49,055 nucleotides of DNA from Phycisphaeraceae bacterium (lineage in GTDB: Bacteria > Planctomycetota > Phycisphaerae > Phycisphaerales > Phycisphaeraceae). The position numbers were made by a program, and so were the translations under genes. Below, piece by piece: positions 8,046 to 17,291 of this stretch. How positions within the stretch are numbered: the first letter of the stretch is position 1; each line of letters begins with the position of its first letter. Below the pieces are notes generated by a model. That model did no database searches, was not told the origin of the DNA, and was given only the letters and a program-made list of their open reading frames with translations. Where the stretch lies: positions 1 through 49,055 of the forward strand of contig JAJDCX010000105.1 in NCBI GenBank assembly GCA_029260615.1. The letters are read 5' to 3'.

Positions 8046-8921
8046 ATGCACCATTGCCTATCCATCCTTGTGTTGTTGATGCTGACTTTTACAGCCTGCG
8101 CCGACCAGCAAGCCGAGCCGGTACCCGCCCCCGCCACGACGGGCACGCAGCCCGCCCCACCGCAGCCCGCCGCGACGCAGCCGGATGCGGCACAATCCCA
8201 ACCGCAGACACAGCCCGACTCGCCACAAAGTCAACCGGATGACAACTCGGCAGAGAGCTGGCTGCAACGGATCGAGGCCGCCGCAGATGAGGTGACGACG
8301 CTCACGGCCAAATTGCGTTACGACCGCAACCAACTTCTGCTAGGCGATGAGCAACGCCGCTTTGGCACGCTGGTATATCAGACCGGCCCGCCGCCGAAGT
8401 TCGAGGTTCACTTCAACAAGAAGCTGGTCGATGGCCACTGGTCGCAGCCGGATCTTTATTATCTTTACGACGGGCGATGGCTTCTTAAACGTGACCACGA
8501 AAACAAGACCGCGGTGCGCTACCAGCTCGTGGCAGACGGCGAGGAAGCTAACGAGCAGATGGATCTGGGCGAGGGGCCGTTCCCGATCCCGCTTAACCTG
8601 AAAAAAGACCGGGTGCTGGAAAAGTTTCAGGCCCAGGTCATCCCGGCCACAGAAGACGACCCGGACAACAGCGTCCACCTGCAACTGACTCCCCGGGAAG
8701 ACAACGAAACCGATCTGACGACGATCGACCTGTGGTTCGGCCGTGACACGTTGTTGCCGGTTGAGGTATCGACCCTGGATGACTCACAGACGCAGACGGT
8801 TGTGCGCCTGACGGAAACGCAAACCAACACTGAGTTGCCAGAGCAATCTTTCGACACGTCACTACCCACCAAGCCGGGCTGGCAGACGGATGAGAACAGG
8901 ATTAAAGGTGAAGGCGAGTAA
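8046..8921 (+). CDS. LolA-like outer-membrane lipoprotein-sorting protein, itself a lipoprotein
   Basis: A short signal peptide ends in TFTAC, a plausible lipobox, and is followed by a long Pro/Ala/Gln-rich spacer (about residues 21-65). The C-terminal 220 residues are a LolA/LppX-like half-barrel domain (WLQRIEAAADEVTTLTAKLRYD at its start; YYLYDGRWLLKRDHENK in the middle). Such proteins carry or bind lipids or lipoproteins in the periplasm. GTG at 8043 and ATG at 8046 are both possible starts; ATG is preferred, though the ribosome site is weak. It follows the GH2-like gene by about 50 bp on the same strand. The exact client is not predictable. Confidence 0.72.
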   Translation: MHHCLSILVLLMLTFTACADQQAEPVPAPATTGTQPAPPQPAATQPDAAQSQPQTQPDSPQSQPDDNSAESWLQRIEAAADEVTTLTAKLRYDRNQLLLGDEQRRFGTLVYQTGPPPKFEVHFNKKLVDGHWSQPDLYYLYDGRWLLKRDHENKTAVRYQLVADGEEANEQMDLGEGPFPIPLNLKKDRVLEKFQAQVIPATEDDPDNSVHLQLTPREDNETDLTTIDLWFGRDTLLPVEVSTLDDSQTQTVVRLTETQTNTELPEQSFDTSLPTKPGWQTDENRIKGEGE

Positions 8922-8924
8922 CAA

Positions 8925-10073
8925 TCACGGCAGGGCTTCGATCACACGGTCGATCTGCTCGGCGGTGTTGTAGAAGTGTGGGCTGACACGCAGCCGACCC
9001 TCGCGCAAAGCGATGATGATGCGGTGTTTTTCCAAGTCCTGAATGATCTTTGGGTGGCTCTCGGCCCCGCCTAGGCGCTGGGGAGCGGTGAATATCACGA
9101 TCCCGCTGCGTTCGCCGGGGTCGGTGCGTGGGGTGAAGATTTCGTAGCCCTTCTTAGTTGCCCCTTCACAAAAACGGGTGGTCAGTGCATCGACCCGCTG
9201 CCAGACGTTGTCGATCCCGATTTCCAGGATCAGGTCGATGCTCGCGCCCAGGCTGTGGACCCCCGGGAGGTTCCAACTGCCGGGCTCGAATCGGCGGGCA
9301 TCGGGCTGGAACTCGAAACGGTAGTCGCCGTAGTTGTCTGCATCGACCATGTTCATCCACCCGACGACCGAAGGCCTAAGCAGTGTGCAAAGCTCCTCCC
9401 GGCAATAAAAGATCCCCGCGCCCTCGGGCCCGAGCATCCACTTGTGCCCGTCGGCTGAAAGAAAATCGATCCCCATCTCCTGCACATCCACGGGCAAGAC
9501 GCCGACGCTCTGGATCGCATCCACGCACAGATACCCGCCTGCCATATGGACCATCTCACTGATCGGCTTGAGGTCGATCCGGTGGCCGGAGGCGAATTGC
9601 ACGTGTGAGATCGAGACGACGCGGGTGTGGTTGGTGATCGCATCGCAGACGTCGCTGACATCGATCCGCCCGTCGGGGCCCTGCTTCACCTCGATCAATT
9701 CGACGCCCAGGCGTTTGAGGTTTTCCCAGGGGTAGCGGTTGGCGGGGTACTCGACGTTGGTGATGACGACGTTATCGCCGGGCTGAAAATCCAGGCCGTT
9801 GGCGACCAAAGACAGGCCGGACGACGTATTAGGGATGAAGGCGATCTCCCGGTGGCTCTCGGCATTGATCAGCCTGGCGGCGGCCCGCTTGACCTGCTCG
9901 GCCCGCTTGTACCAACCGGCATCGACGTAGGCGATCGACTCGGCCTGGTCGGCAAATAACCGTAAAGCATCGGCGGCAGGCCTGCTAATCGGGGCGACTC
10001 CCGCGTGGTTGAGGAATACCATCTCCTGGAGGATCGGGAATGTGGCGGAGAAGTCCTTCTGCAAGTCTGTCAT
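8925..10073 (-). CDS. PLP-dependent class V aminotransferase / cysteine desulfurase-like protein
   Basis: This is a fold-type I PLP enzyme of the NifS/SufS/isopenicillin-N-epimerase group, about 382 aa. The cofactor lysine is in SADGHKWMLGPEGAG. The PLP-binding Asp and neighbours are in GYLCVDAIQSVGVLPVD, and NTSSGLSLVANGLDF contacts the phosphate. It lacks an obvious sulfur-relay active-site cysteine loop near the end, so a desulfurase role is uncertain; aminotransferase or lyase activity is equally likely. The frame is open further upstream, but ATG at 10073 (MTDLQKDFSATFP) is where family similarity begins. It diverges from the TPR-peptidase gene across a 44-bp gap and ends 3 bp from the LolA-like gene. 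Confidence 0.85.
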   Translation of the reverse strand: MTDLQKDFSATFPILQEMVFLNHAGVAPISRPAADALRLFADQAESIAYVDAGWYKRAEQVKRAAARLINAESHREIAFIPNTSSGLSLVANGLDFQPGDNVVITNVEYPANRYPWENLKRLGVELIEVKQGPDGRIDVSDVCDAITNHTRVVSISHVQFASGHRIDLKPISEMVHMAGGYLCVDAIQSVGVLPVDVQEMGIDFLSADGHKWMLGPEGAGIFYCREELCTLLRPSVVGWMNMVDADNYGDYRFEFQPDARRFEPGSWNLPGVHSLGASIDLILEIGIDNVWQRVDALTTRFCEGATKKGYEIFTPRTDPGERSGIVIFTAPQRLGGAESHPKIIQDLEKHRIIIALREGRLRVSPHFYNTAEQIDRVIEALP

Positions 10074-10117
10074 GGGAAAAGCCGATCTTAAATACAGGTC
10101 ATCACACGGATACACAC

Positions 10118-12829
10118 ATGATAAATCGGATACCACTTTGCTGCCTGCTTCTCGCTGTGTTACTGGGTCTGCCGCCCCAGGTTTTCGGCGACGACCCGGG
10201 CACCGGGGGTACCCCCGCTGACAGATCTGTCCCGGTGGCTGCAGCATCACCCGGCAGCCCCCCACTGCTGCCGCCGATCGAGCCTTCGGGGCTGGTGCAG
10301 GTGCTGATCGACGACCCGTTGAACGATGGACAGGCTCGGATCGACCTGATGATTTTCCATGGCCGATGGGATAATCTGCCCAAAGCTATCGAGTTGGGCA
10401 GCCAACTCACGCTTGACCAGCGGGCCAAGTTGGCGATGCTGCGCTACGAGTTGGATGCACCCGAGTTGCAGGACGCCCAGGTGGATGTGTTGCTGCGTGC
10501 CAAGGCGGCGTTGGAGCGCGGCGAGCCGGGGTTGGCGGTTACTTTGCTTAAGGATGAAGCCACCGCACAAGGGGCGCTGCTGTCGTCGCGTGGTTACGAG
10601 GAACTGGGCGAGACCGGGCAGGCTGTGGCGGTGTTGATCCCGTGGCGTGAGAAGCTGCGGCGTGATGAGATCAACAACCCGGCGGAGTTGACCGCCGCGG
10701 CGCAGGGGTTGGCGGCACTGGCGAGGCTGGAGGGTCGGCCGGAGCAGGACTATCAGCTTGCGTTGAATCTGCTTGGCCGAGTGCGGCAGGAGTTGGATCC
10801 GGGGTACTGGCCGGCATTGATCGCCGAGGCTGACCTGTTGATTGATAAGGACAACGCGAAAGAAGGCGTGGAAGCCCTGGTGGCGGCGCTGGAACTGAAC
10901 GGGCAATGCGTCGAGGCGTGGTCGAGGCTGGGGCGGCTGGCAGTCCACGGCTACGCCTTTGATCGGGTAGGCGCGGTCGTTGAGAAATTGAGAGATATTA
11001 ACCCGTCCAACCCGTTGGCGGGGTTGATCGAAGCGCGGAGCCTGCTGCAACAGCGAGACGTCGCCGGGGCGCGGGGGATCGTTGAGGCGGGGTTGTCACG
11101 TTATCCCGAGCACAGGGAACTACTGGCGCTTAATACGGCGGCGGTTGCGTTGACCTATGACGAGGATGCGGCACGGGGGGCGTTTGATCGTTTCAATCAG
11201 GTCTCGCCGGGCAACCCGCTGGCGGCGTACACGGCGGGGGCTTATCTCGCGTCGGCACGGCAGTACGAAGAGGCCGAGGCGAGGCTCCGAGAGGCGGTGG
11301 CGCTGGCACCGAACTGGCCCAAGCCTAGGATCGAGTTGGGGCTGTTGCTGATGCAGGCGGCGCATGATGAAGATGCACAGCGGGAGTTGGCGGCGGCGAC
11401 CCGGCTGGACCCTTTCAATAAACGGGCGGCGAACCAGTTGGCGATGCTCAACGACCTCCTGGCTTATGACAAGATCGAAACCGAGCACTTCCTGATCCGC
11501 TACAAGCCGGGGATTGATGAGGCACTCGCACGGGACATGCCTGGGAAACTGGAAGCGATCTATCGGGATGTTACCGCGGCGTTTGACCATCGGCCGAAGC
11601 GCACCACCCGGATCGACCTGATGCCCGACGAGAAACATTTTGCGGTGCGCATCACCGGGATGCCAGAGATATGGACCATTGCTGCGGCGACCGGCGACGC
11701 GATCGCGATGACCCCGCCGCGCGAAGGGCTCGGGCAGCACGGGGGGTATGACTGGCCCAACGTGGTTCGTCACGAGTTCGTCCACACGGTCACGCTGGAT
11801 CAGACGCGCAACCGCATCCCGCATTGGTTCACCGAGGCCTGCGCGGTGTCGCAGGAAACCTCCGAGCGTTCGTACGACACATGCCGACTGCTCGCCGAGG
11901 CATTGCAGAAGGACAAGCTGTTCGATCTGGATCAAATCAACTGGGGGTTTATCCGCCCCAAGACCCCGGCCGATCGGCCTTTGGCTTACGCGCAGTCTGA
12001 TTGGATGCTCGAATACATTGCGGTGCGATTTGGGCACCGGGCGATCGTGGATATGTTGGGGCTTTACCACGACGGCGTACCCGACACCGATGCACTGGAA
12101 CAGGTCACCGGCGAGTCGGCCGAAGTGTTTATGTCGGGTTTTAAAGCCTGGGCCGGGGAGGAGGCCGGGCGTTGGGGGCTTTCGCCTTCAGCCCAAACAG
12201 ACCGGCTTAAGAAAGTCCTTAGCGGCCGGGGCGGGCCTGTCGAGGATGAAGAACTCACTGCGCTGCTTGAAGAAAACCCTCGGAGCCCCGAGCTTTTGAA
12301 GCTAATCGCCATGCGTGCCTTGAATCAGCCCGACGCGGGGTCGGCCCGGCGTGCGGTGTTGCGTTACGCGGACAGTCGGCCGGTCGATCCCTGGCCTCAC
12401 CGGGCGTTGGTCGAGTTGGCGTTGGCACGAGGCGCGGTTGGCGAAGCGATCGGGTCGCTTGAGTATCTGGATCAGACCGAACAGGCGTCGGGGCGTTGGG
12501 CGGTTGAGTTGGCCAAGGTGTACCGCCGGGACGGGCGGTACAGCCAAGCACTGGGCGCGATCGAGCGGGCGATTGATCGTGAACCCTACAACGCAAGCTA
12601 CCGCGAGCTCTCTGCGGTGATCGCGTTGCAGACTGACGACCCCGAGCGTGCGTTGCATCATCTGTATGCTGCCTCCGTCATCGAACCGGATCGGGCGGTC
12701 CATCAGATACGGCTTGCTGCGATGTATCAGAAGTTGGGGCGGGCGGACGACGCGGACACGGCGGCAAGGCGGGCGATAGAGCTGGATGCGGATGCGCCGG
12801 TGCAGCGGTTTTTGAAAAACTCGCTGTGA
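10118..12829 (+). CDS. Secreted TPR protein with an embedded gluzincin metallopeptidase domain
   Basis: The protein of about 903 aa starts with a signal peptide (MINRIPLCCLLLAVLLGLPP). TPR-like helical repeats follow (to about residue 450), with motifs such as PNWPKPRIELGLLL. A zinc peptidase domain is centred on HEFVHTVTLD (about residues 552-561), with a third-ligand glutamate in PHWFTEACA about 20 residues later, as in gluzincins of the MA-like group. More TPR repeats fill the C-terminal 220 residues. This suggests an envelope protease using TPRs to hold partners; the substrate is unknown. ATG at 10118 is chosen because the signal peptide begins there. The ribosome site is weak. Confidence 0.85.
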   Translation: MINRIPLCCLLLAVLLGLPPQVFGDDPGTGGTPADRSVPVAAASPGSPPLLPPIEPSGLVQVLIDDPLNDGQARIDLMIFHGRWDNLPKAIELGSQLTLDQRAKLAMLRYELDAPELQDAQVDVLLRAKAALERGEPGLAVTLLKDEATAQGALLSSRGYEELGETGQAVAVLIPWREKLRRDEINNPAELTAAAQGLAALARLEGRPEQDYQLALNLLGRVRQELDPGYWPALIAEADLLIDKDNAKEGVEALVAALELNGQCVEAWSRLGRLAVHGYAFDRVGAVVEKLRDINPSNPLAGLIEARSLLQQRDVAGARGIVEAGLSRYPEHRELLALNTAAVALTYDEDAARGAFDRFNQVSPGNPLAAYTAGAYLASARQYEEAEARLREAVALAPNWPKPRIELGLLLMQAAHDEDAQRELAAATRLDPFNKRAANQLAMLNDLLAYDKIETEHFLIRYKPGIDEALARDMPGKLEAIYRDVTAAFDHRPKRTTRIDLMPDEKHFAVRITGMPEIWTIAAATGDAIAMTPPREGLGQHGGYDWPNVVRHEFVHTVTLDQTRNRIPHWFTEACAVSQETSERSYDTCRLLAEALQKDKLFDLDQINWGFIRPKTPADRPLAYAQSDWMLEYIAVRFGHRAIVDMLGLYHDGVPDTDALEQVTGESAEVFMSGFKAWAGEEAGRWGLSPSAQTDRLKKVLSGRGGPVEDEELTALLEENPRSPELLKLIAMRALNQPDAGSARRAVLRYADSRPVDPWPHRALVELALARGAVGEAIGSLEYLDQTEQASGRWAVELAKVYRRDGRYSQALGAIERAIDREPYNASYRELSAVIALQTDDPERALHHLYAASVIEPDRAVHQIRLAAMYQKLGRADDADTAARRAIELDADAPVQRFLKNSL

Positions 12830-12853
12830 ATATACGCATAGACGTAAGAACCC

Positions 12854-13705
12854 TTAGTCCTCATCGTCATCGCCAAACAAACGCTTCTTTGCGAGTTGCC
12901 CGGCCTGGGACTTGGCGCGTTTGAGCAACAAGGCCTCGGCTAACTCGGCGTCTTGGGGGTAGGTGATTTTCAGGTTGGTCGATTCACCCTCAACGACATG
13001 CACCGTTTCGCCGAGCGCTTCGATCAGTTGTGCATCGTCGGTGATATTTCCAGGATCAACCTTTCCCTCTGCGACACGCTGGTAGGCCCGGCGTAGCAGA
13101 TTGACCTCAAAGACCTGTGGGGTCTGCACGGCTACCAACCCCCGGCGGTCGACCGTTTTGACGACACGGCGTGTATGCACCGTGTCCTTCCCGGCCGAGC
13201 CGAGGATCGCGTCCAATGGGTCGGGTTCATCCTGTTGTGTGTCGGTGGCATCGATCTGTTTTAGTGTGGACCCCACATCGCAGCCGGGGATCACGGCCTG
13301 GAACCGGGACGCGGTCAGGAACACACGGTCGATCAGCGCTTCGCTTGTCAGGGGTCGGGCGGCGTCGTGGACGGCAACGTGGGTGGCATCCTCATCGACA
13401 GCGTCCAGCGCCTTGGCCACGGTCTGCCAACGCTCGGTTTTACCGCCGGGGACGACGGTGACCCCCAGTAAGCCCAGCCTGTCACCCCAACGGAACATGA
13501 AATCGTCAAGGCCGCCGGGTGAGACGGCGAGGATCACCTGGCCCACGTCGTGGCGTCGGATAAATAGTTCGACCGCGTGGAGGAACACGGGCTTGCCGAT
13601 GAGGTCCAGTTCAATCTTGCTGGGTGCGGGCCCCGGTTTACCGCTGGCGAACCGCGTGCCTGCACCGGCGGCCGGGAGGATGACCGAAACATTTATTGGA
13701 TCCAT
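12854..13705 (-). CDS. ispD: 2-C-methyl-D-erythritol 4-phosphate cytidylyltransferase
   Basis: IspD joins CTP and MEP to form CDP-ME in the non-mevalonate isoprenoid pathway. The nucleotide-binding start is VILPAAGAGTRF, followed by a basic PSKIELDLIGKPVFLHA. The family signature VHDAARPL and the later VQTPQVF are both present. At 283 aa it is longer than the usual 230-240, mainly through an acidic insert (ATDTQQDEPDPLDAILG) and a charged C-terminal tail ending FGDDDED. It starts 33 bp after the stop of sppA and is probably cotranscribed. It is convergent with the TPR-peptidase gene with a 24-bp gap and no visible terminator. Confidence 0.94.
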   Translation of the reverse strand: MDPINVSVILPAAGAGTRFASGKPGPAPSKIELDLIGKPVFLHAVELFIRRHDVGQVILAVSPGGLDDFMFRWGDRLGLLGVTVVPGGKTERWQTVAKALDAVDEDATHVAVHDAARPLTSEALIDRVFLTASRFQAVIPGCDVGSTLKQIDATDTQQDEPDPLDAILGSAGKDTVHTRRVVKTVDRRGLVAVQTPQVFEVNLLRRAYQRVAEGKVDPGNITDDAQLIEALGETVHVVEGESTNLKITYPQDAELAEALLLKRAKSQAGQLAKKRLFGDDDED

Positions 13706-13738
13706 GAGATCGACCTGCCGGCATGTGTATCCGGGGTG

Positions 13739-15730
13739 TCAGCGGATAATGATCGCGTTGGGCATGAGTGTGAGTACGGGCTCATCTTGAAGCAGCAGCA
13801 ACCCCTGCACGGCGGTGCTGACGGACGACCATGCACGGGGCCCCAGCACACGCTTGGCGGTTTCGATCCAGGGCAGGCTGGCGGTGTTGGCCGAGACATT
13901 GGGTGCCTGTGCGCCAAACATGCTGTTCAAGAAGGTCTGCAACGACATCGCGCGGGGCAGGTGGACGACGTCGTATTCGCCGTCTTGCATACCCAGTTCC
14001 TGGGTCAGGTCGGTCATCGCCATCGCGACCCCGCCGAGTTTGTCCGCCATGCCGTTTTCCACGGCCTGTCGACCGGTGAAGAGCCTGCCCTCGGCGACCG
14101 AGCCAACGTCCGGCAGACGCGTCCCACGGCCGATCGTTACGCGCTGGATGAACTGGTCGTAGACCAACTCCATCGATTCACGCACCACGACCCGCTGGTC
14201 ATCGGTGAACGGCTCGACGCTGTTGAAGATGTCGCCCAGCGGGCCACGGCTTCGTCGGTGGACCTTGATCCCGGCCCACTCGTAGAGTCCGCCCATCACG
14301 ATCTTGCCGCCGACCACGCCGATGGACCCGACGATGGAGCTAGGGCTTAAGTAGACCTCGTCGCCGGCACAGGCGATGTAGTACCCGCCGCTAGCGGCCA
14401 TCGACCCGATGGAGATATATACGGGCTTTTGTTCGCCTAAATCGCGTACCGCCTGCCAGATGATTTCACTGGCCAACGCGGAGCCGCCTGGCGAGTCGAT
14501 GCGCAGGATCACGCCCTTGATGTGGTCGTCGTCGCGTGCATCGCCCAACACGTCGACCAAAGTCCGGCTGCCGATCGACTCTGAATCGAACAGCCCCTGG
14601 CCGTAGGATGATTCACCGGAGTGGATCGCGCCCGAGGCATGGATGATGGCGATGGTTGGGCGGGATGTGCGGGTGTCCTGCTCCTTAAAGAGCAGCCCGA
14701 ACAGCATCATCGGGTTGTTGATGTTCAACTCGCCCTCGCCCCAACCCATTGAGTCGTCCCAGGTAAAGTTGTCGCCGAACTCGACCTCGGTGACATCGAC
14801 CAGATCGCGATCGGTCAGGCGGTCAACGACCCGCCTGCGCAGGTAGTCGGTGTCCTGCATGGTCCAGCTATCGCCCAGCAGGGCTTCGACCTCGGTGTGG
14901 GTCATGCCCCGGCCGTCGGCGATCTGCCCGATGATCTGGCTGTATAGATCGTCCAGCAGTGAGTCGAAGTTCTGGCTCCACGCCTCGCTGGGGCCGGTGC
15001 GCATCATCGCTTCGGAGGCGCCTTTGTATTTGCCGATCTGGATGAGGTCCGCCTTGGCGCCGATCTTTTCAAGCAGGCCCGCGAGGTACATCTCCTCGAC
15101 CGCGACACCGGACATCTGGACCTCGCCCTTGTGCTGCAGCAGGATCAGGTCGCTCGAGCAGGCGAGAAGATAGTCCATGGTGTTGTACGCCTCGGCGTAG
15201 GCCAGCACCAGTTTGCCCGAGGCGCGGACCTCGGCGATCTTTTCGGCAATCGACAAGACTTGGGATAGACGCAGCCCCGGCTGGTCCATGTAGATCACCA
15301 CACCCAGGTATTCGTCGTGCGTCGCCACATAATCAAGCCGATCCAGCACATCGCCCAGTGACGGGCCCGCATCCTCGGCGGTGACCCAGGCGAATGGGAT
15401 AGGGCCATCGCGCAGTGATTCCGAAAGCTCAAGCCAGCCGACCACGGGGGTGAGTTCAACTTCGTCTGCTTCTTCTATGTCTTCTTTTTCATCCTCTTGT
15501 GGATCAGCCTCGGCCTCACCGGTCTTCACCGGTTCAACCACTTCCGTGGTTTCTGCTGTTTGCGCGGTGTCGCCCGGGGGCTCGGTCTGAGCGATCTTTG
15601 CTTGCGCATCATCTGTGACTGCGGGCTCTTCCGCTAAAGCGGGTTGGGCCACATAGGTAAAAACGACGAACCCCAGAAGCCCAAGGAGGCTTAGAAGTCT
15701 TATCCCTGTTTCGGCACGCATCAGTTTCAT
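13739..15730 (-). CDS. sppA: Signal peptide peptidase SppA, 67-kDa type (S49 family)
   Basis: This is a membrane-tethered serine protease that clears cleaved signal peptides. The product is 663 aa with an N-terminal membrane segment (LLSLLGLLGFVVFTYVAQPALA) and an acidic Glu/Asp-rich linker (about residues 35-95). Two S49 domains follow. The general-base lysine is in the N-terminal domain (GKYKGASEA, about K236), and the nucleophilic serine is in the C-terminal domain (SMAASGGYYIACA, about S447). This matches the E. coli Lys/Ser dyad split across two domains. ATG at 15730 is chosen because GGGAG lies 7 bases upstream and the membrane segment follows. It is followed by ispD. Confidence 0.93.
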   Translation of the reverse strand: MKLMRAETGIRLLSLLGLLGFVVFTYVAQPALAEEPAVTDDAQAKIAQTEPPGDTAQTAETTEVVEPVKTGEAEADPQEDEKEDIEEADEVELTPVVGWLELSESLRDGPIPFAWVTAEDAGPSLGDVLDRLDYVATHDEYLGVVIYMDQPGLRLSQVLSIAEKIAEVRASGKLVLAYAEAYNTMDYLLACSSDLILLQHKGEVQMSGVAVEEMYLAGLLEKIGAKADLIQIGKYKGASEAMMRTGPSEAWSQNFDSLLDDLYSQIIGQIADGRGMTHTEVEALLGDSWTMQDTDYLRRRVVDRLTDRDLVDVTEVEFGDNFTWDDSMGWGEGELNINNPMMLFGLLFKEQDTRTSRPTIAIIHASGAIHSGESSYGQGLFDSESIGSRTLVDVLGDARDDDHIKGVILRIDSPGGSALASEIIWQAVRDLGEQKPVYISIGSMAASGGYYIACAGDEVYLSPSSIVGSIGVVGGKIVMGGLYEWAGIKVHRRSRGPLGDIFNSVEPFTDDQRVVVRESMELVYDQFIQRVTIGRGTRLPDVGSVAEGRLFTGRQAVENGMADKLGGVAMAMTDLTQELGMQDGEYDVVHLPRAMSLQTFLNSMFGAQAPNVSANTASLPWIETAKRVLGPRAWSSVSTAVQGLLLLQDEPVLTLMPNAIIIR

Positions 15731-16420
15731 CCATTGACTCCCGGCGAAAAAGAAGATCGGTATCTCGTATCCATGAACAGGTAAGGATAGGCCGTAATGC
15801 CTTGCCTGTCCTGACACGTTTCATTGAAGGTGTCCCAGGGCTGGCAACCTGCCGTCAGATGCCACCGAAGTCGGCACCGCCTTACCAGCGGGCCCACCTT
15901 TCAATAGACCAAGCCATGGGTGATATGTCTTGTGAGTTTGGCAGAGGGCAACTCTGCGTGGGGCAGGTCCAAATGAATACGACTCTGGGCCCCACAGGCC
16001 CTTCCCCACCTACTGGACCGCGGTGTCTGCTTTTCTCGATTTATGAGAGATTGCCAGCCGAGTTGGACACCTGTAAATGCTTATCGGACCAAAAGATGGT
16101 GTGGTTTGAGAAATAATGGTGTTTTTTCAAGTAACGGGGTGTGGACCTTGGACAACAGGCCGTATTATCGGTATAATGTGACCATGTGGAAATAAGACCC
16201 AGTCGGGCATGTAACGTTAGTGAATAGCGGGGTTAATAGAAATTGAATGCCTGACACACGGTCCAATCCGAGGGATTTGATGGTTTCGGCACGCAGGTTG
16301 TGAGATACCAATCGACGCAAACACGGCCGCAACTCTCGTGTGTTGACGGCTTCGAGGGAATCAGGTGGTATCGCCGGCAATCAAAACCGCCGGCCAAAGA
16401 AGTAAAGGACGTTTACTATT
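15731..16420. other. 690-bp intergenic region upstream of the PEP-CTERM gene
   Basis: No gene is supported here. The short frames (for example 15802-16116 plus) lack ribosome sites and recognisable products. The region holds one good plus-strand promoter (16148-16177), a 6-bp GCCGGC hairpin at 16373-16394 and an AAAGGA ribosome site about 11 bases before the ATG at 16421. The predicted 5' leader of about 235 bases is long enough for RNA regulation, but no known riboswitch class was recognised. Confidence 0.6.
16148..16177 (+). promoter_or_regulatory. Sigma-70-type promoter for the PEP-CTERM gene
   Basis: TTGGAC (16148-16153) and a perfect TATAAT (16172-16177) are separated by 18 bp. The next gene on this strand is the PEP-CTERM gene, which would have a leader of about 235 bases. 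Confidence 0.6.
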
Positions 16421-17086
16421 ATGAAGACAATCATCACCGCTATCGCAGCCGGAACCGTCTTGAGTTTTGTGGGCCACACCTCGGCACTGACGCTGACCGG
16501 TGACGTTAACATGGTCTTCCCCCCCGCCTCCGTGCAGGCGAACGACCGCACCAACAACCGCCGGGCACTGCTGTTTACCGAGCAGGCCAACACCGTGCTT
16601 ACGCATAACTTGAGAGTCGAAGCCTACCTCGCCGGCGAATACAACAGCTCCTCGGCCGTTGTGGGACGCACCCTCGGCACAGGCCGGGCCATCACCAGCT
16701 TGTTCCTTCACGCTGACATCTCGGATGACGCTGCTTCACCCACAGTGATGAGCGGCAGCATCTCATTTGATCAAAAGATCCTCGGCGTGATCTTCGGTGA
16801 CTTTAGGCAGAGCGACCCGCTGGTCGGGGCTGCGGGCACCGCTTACGAAGCCGCCGCGGGGCATGGTGTGGATCTGGGCAACCAAGACAGTTTCCGCATC
16901 AGCAACGACCGTATGCGGCTTGACTTCGACTTCTTCGTCAGCGGCATCACCGACCAGATGCGAATCATCCTCGCTGGGAACGCACCGCTGGCGGTCCAAG
17001 AAAACCCGATCCCCGAGCCCGTAACCCCCACGCTCCTGGCGATGGGTCTGGGCAGCCTGGCCATGCGTCGCCGGCACACCGCCTAA
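16421..17086 (+). CDS. PEP-CTERM domain secreted protein
   Basis: The 221-aa protein has an N-terminal signal peptide (MKTIITAIAAGTVLSFVGHT) and a C-terminal PEP-CTERM sorting signal: PIPEP, a hydrophobic stretch TLLAMGLGSLAM, then RRR and the end. Such tails are recognised by exosortase, which processes proteins for the cell surface or extracellular matrix (family knowledge). The middle part, about 170 aa, is probably beta-rich and has no recognised domain. The gene stands alone between a good promoter and a strong terminator. No exosortase gene is in the window. Confidence 0.85.
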   Translation: MKTIITAIAAGTVLSFVGHTSALTLTGDVNMVFPPASVQANDRTNNRRALLFTEQANTVLTHNLRVEAYLAGEYNSSSAVVGRTLGTGRAITSLFLHADISDDAASPTVMSGSISFDQKILGVIFGDFRQSDPLVGAAGTAYEAAAGHGVDLGNQDSFRISNDRMRLDFDFFVSGITDQMRIILAGNAPLAVQENPIPEPVTPTLLAMGLGSLAMRRRHTA

Positions 17087-17113
17087 GCGACCCCAATAGA
17101 AACGTCTACTTCG

Positions 17114-17148
17114 ACGACCCGCGGCTCACACCGCGGGTCGTTTTTTTT
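17114..17148 (+). terminator. Rho-independent terminator after the PEP-CTERM gene
   Basis: A perfect 11-bp GC-rich stem (ACGACCCGCGG paired with CCGCGGGTCGT) with a 6-base loop runs straight into eight T residues (17141-17148), 28 bases after the stop codon. Confidence 0.96.
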
Positions 17149-17291
17149 CGTTTCAGCACAACCGCAGTGCAGTAACCCACAGCGACCCCTCTCCACAACC
17201 CGGGGGGTGCAGTCACGGGACAACCAACCTAATATTTATCCTGACTCCACCCGATAGACGCTATTAATCAACCTGTATGTTGGGAATCTGA

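Noticed and set aside
10247..11050. 267-codon minus-strand frame opposite the TPR peptidase gene
   Set aside because: It is Arg/Gln-rich shadow translation with no family similarity.
15802..16116. 104-codon plus-strand frame upstream of the PEP-CTERM gene
   Set aside because: It has no ribosome site and no recognisable domain, and it overlaps the sppA upstream region.
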